From assembly GCA_029555205.1 (NCBI GenBank), contig JAKPTB010000070.1:1-41658 (forward strand): 41,658 nucleotides of DNA. The letters run 5' to 3'. A model generated the notes under the pieces. It saw nothing but the letters and a program-made list of their open reading frames with translations. It was not told the DNA's origin and ran no database searches. The DNA is from Bacillota bacterium. GTDB lineage: Bacteria > Bacillota > Desulfotomaculia > Desulfotomaculales > Pelotomaculaceae. Below, one piece after another: positions 40,586 through 41,658 of the stretch (position 1 is its first letter; every line of letters starts with the position of its first letter). The translations under genes were made by a program, and so were the position numbers.

Positions 40586-41658
40586 ATGAACGAGACCATT
40601 CTGGTGGCTGGCGGCGGAATCAGCGGGCTTACCGCTGCGGTTGAAGCTGCCGAAGCAGGCTTCGACGTGCTCCTGGTGGAGAAAGAGCCCGGCCTGGGGG
40701 GGCGGGTTGCCCAGTTAAACCTGTATTTCCCCAAATTGTGTTCTCCTATTTGCGGCCTTGAAATTATTTTTAAAAGGCTGGCGGCCAATCCCCGGTTTCG
40801 CTTTTTGACTTCAGCCGAGGTAATTGCCGTTTCAGGCGGGGAGGGCTCCTTTGAAGTTGTGGTAAGTTTAAAGCCCACCTTTGTGAAGGAAAAGTGCACC
40901 GGCTGCGGCAGGTGCGCAGAGGCCTGTCCTGCGGAGAGGTCCAATACCTTTAATTTCGGCCTTGACCGGACGAAAGCTATCTACCTGCCCCACAGGCTTG
41001 CCTTCCCCTACCGCTACGTGATTGACGGAGAGGCCTGTTGGGGTTCTTCCTGTTCCAGGTGTGCGGAAGCCTGCCCCTACGGGGCAATCGACCTGGAGAT
41101 GGAGGCGAGAACGCTGATCCTGAAGGCCGGCTCGGTGATCTGGGCGGCCGGCTGGGACCCCTACGACACGGCCAGGCTGGGTAATTACGGCGGGGGACGC
41201 TATCCCAACGTAATTACAAACATGATGCTGGAAAGGATGGCGTCCCCCGATGGCCCCACCTCGGGTAAAATCCTGCGCCCCTCGGACAGACGGGAGCCGG
41301 CCAGCATAGCCTTTGTGCAGTGCGCCGGCTCCCGCGACGAAAACCACCTGCGAACCTGCTCCGGCATCTGCTGCCTGGTTTCTTTAAAACAGGCGGCTTA
41401 CGTCAGGGAACGTTGCCCGGAAGCCAGGCTTGCCATGTTTTACATAGATATCCGGGCCAGGGGATTTTACGAGGACTTTTATGCCAGGGTGCGGGAAGGG
41501 ACCGGCATAGAGCTGATCAAAGGGAAGCCCGGTGAGATTAGAGAAGACCCCGCTACCAGGAACCTGCTGGTCCTGGTGGAGAATCAGCTCAACGGCCGGG
41601 TTCTGGAGGAAAACTTTGAACTGGTGGTGCTGGCTGAGGGCATGGCCCCTTCAGCCCT
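40586..41658 (+). CDS. qmoA: QmoA-like subunit of the quinone-interacting oxidoreductase (3' truncated by window)
   Basis: ATG 40586 follows aprA by 9 bp; the frame stays open to the window end (357 codons seen). HdrA-like flavoprotein: N-terminal FAD motif LVAGGGISGLTAAVEAAEAG, then GLGGRVAQLNLYFPK with CSPICGLE. Two ferredoxin-like cysteine clusters follow, CTGCGRCAEACP and CSRCAEACPYGAIDL (with an extra Cys just before). The HdrA hallmark FVQCAGSRDEN followed by CSGICCLVSLKQA is present. Qmo links the menaquinone pool to AprAB; in Gram-positive sulfate reducers qmoAB is followed by hdrBC instead of qmoC, which cannot be checked here. Confidence 0.93.
   Translation, partial: MNETILVAGGGISGLTAAVEAAEAGFDVLLVEKEPGLGGRVAQLNLYFPKLCSPICGLEIIFKRLAANPRFRFLTSAEVIAVSGGEGSFEVVVSLKPTFVKEKCTGCGRCAEACPAERSNTFNFGLDRTKAIYLPHRLAFPYRYVIDGEACWGSSCSRCAEACPYGAIDLEMEARTLILKAGSVIWAAGWDPYDTARLGNYGGGRYPNVITNMMLERMASPDGPTSGKILRPSDRREPASIAFVQCAGSRDENHLRTCSGICCLVSLKQAAYVRERCPEARLAMFYIDIRARGFYEDFYARVREGTGIELIKGKPGEIREDPATRNLLVLVENQLNGRVLEENFELVVLAEGMAPSA

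Overview
The window looks like a chromosome segment of an anaerobic, sulfate-reducing (or formerly sulfate-reducing) Firmicute of the Peptococcaceae type (Desulfotomaculum/Pelotomaculum relatives). Evidence: an aprBA-qmoA cluster at the right edge, a K+-independent membrane pyrophosphatase, a SigI/RsgI pair, SLH and copper-amine-oxidase-N (CuAO_N) surface proteins, a YhaM-type exonuclease, strong AGGAGG-type ribosome sites and many TTG starts. The organism assignment is an inference from gene content.

Layout. 0-6.6 kb: the end of an FMN-binding glutamate-synthase-like gene, a lipoprotein, an arsR-arsM arsenic module with a shared operator motif, a two-TM membrane protein (minus), a ferritin-like protein, an orphan Cas4-like PD-(D/E)XK nuclease and a single-domain PAS protein (minus). 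6.6-16.8 kb: cell-envelope block with a secreted CuAO_N protein broken by an in-frame TGA, sigI-rsgI behind a SigI-like promoter, a CxxC membrane protein with a Pro-rich tail, a chagasin-CuAO_N-GH3 (NagZ-like) fusion and an SLH/DUF4855 protein. 16.8-21.2 kb: a long leader, hppA, then on the minus strand a 55-aa membrane miniprotein and yhaM.

21.4-32.5 kb is a more AT-rich accessory island. A ~52-bp direct repeat flanks a decayed SUKH immunity gene and a second immunity-like gene. Relics of a transposase-associated DUF6431 gene follow. Then comes a 2033-aa secreted Rhs protein (GLUG stalk, YD repeats, C-terminal Tox-REase-5-like nuclease) with its Imm52-like immunity gene, and a mini-YD/Ig-like repeat protein whose third repeat is decaying.

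32.7-41.7 kb: a polar amino-acid ABC transporter operon, tRNA-Leu(UAA), small hypothetical genes amid AT-rich repeats, and the aprB-aprA-qmoA operon, which runs off the right edge.

Cross-cutting observation: three genes (ferritin-like, rsgI, aprA) have no ATG/GTG/TTG where homology and Shine-Dalgarno position demand a start, but do have CTG or ATC at the right spacing. The strongest candidate for a new system is the Rhs toxin/immunity island with its orphan, decaying immunity genes. The best individual regulatory leads are the duplicated ArsR operator, the SigI promoter and the aprB leader with two mutually exclusive hairpins.
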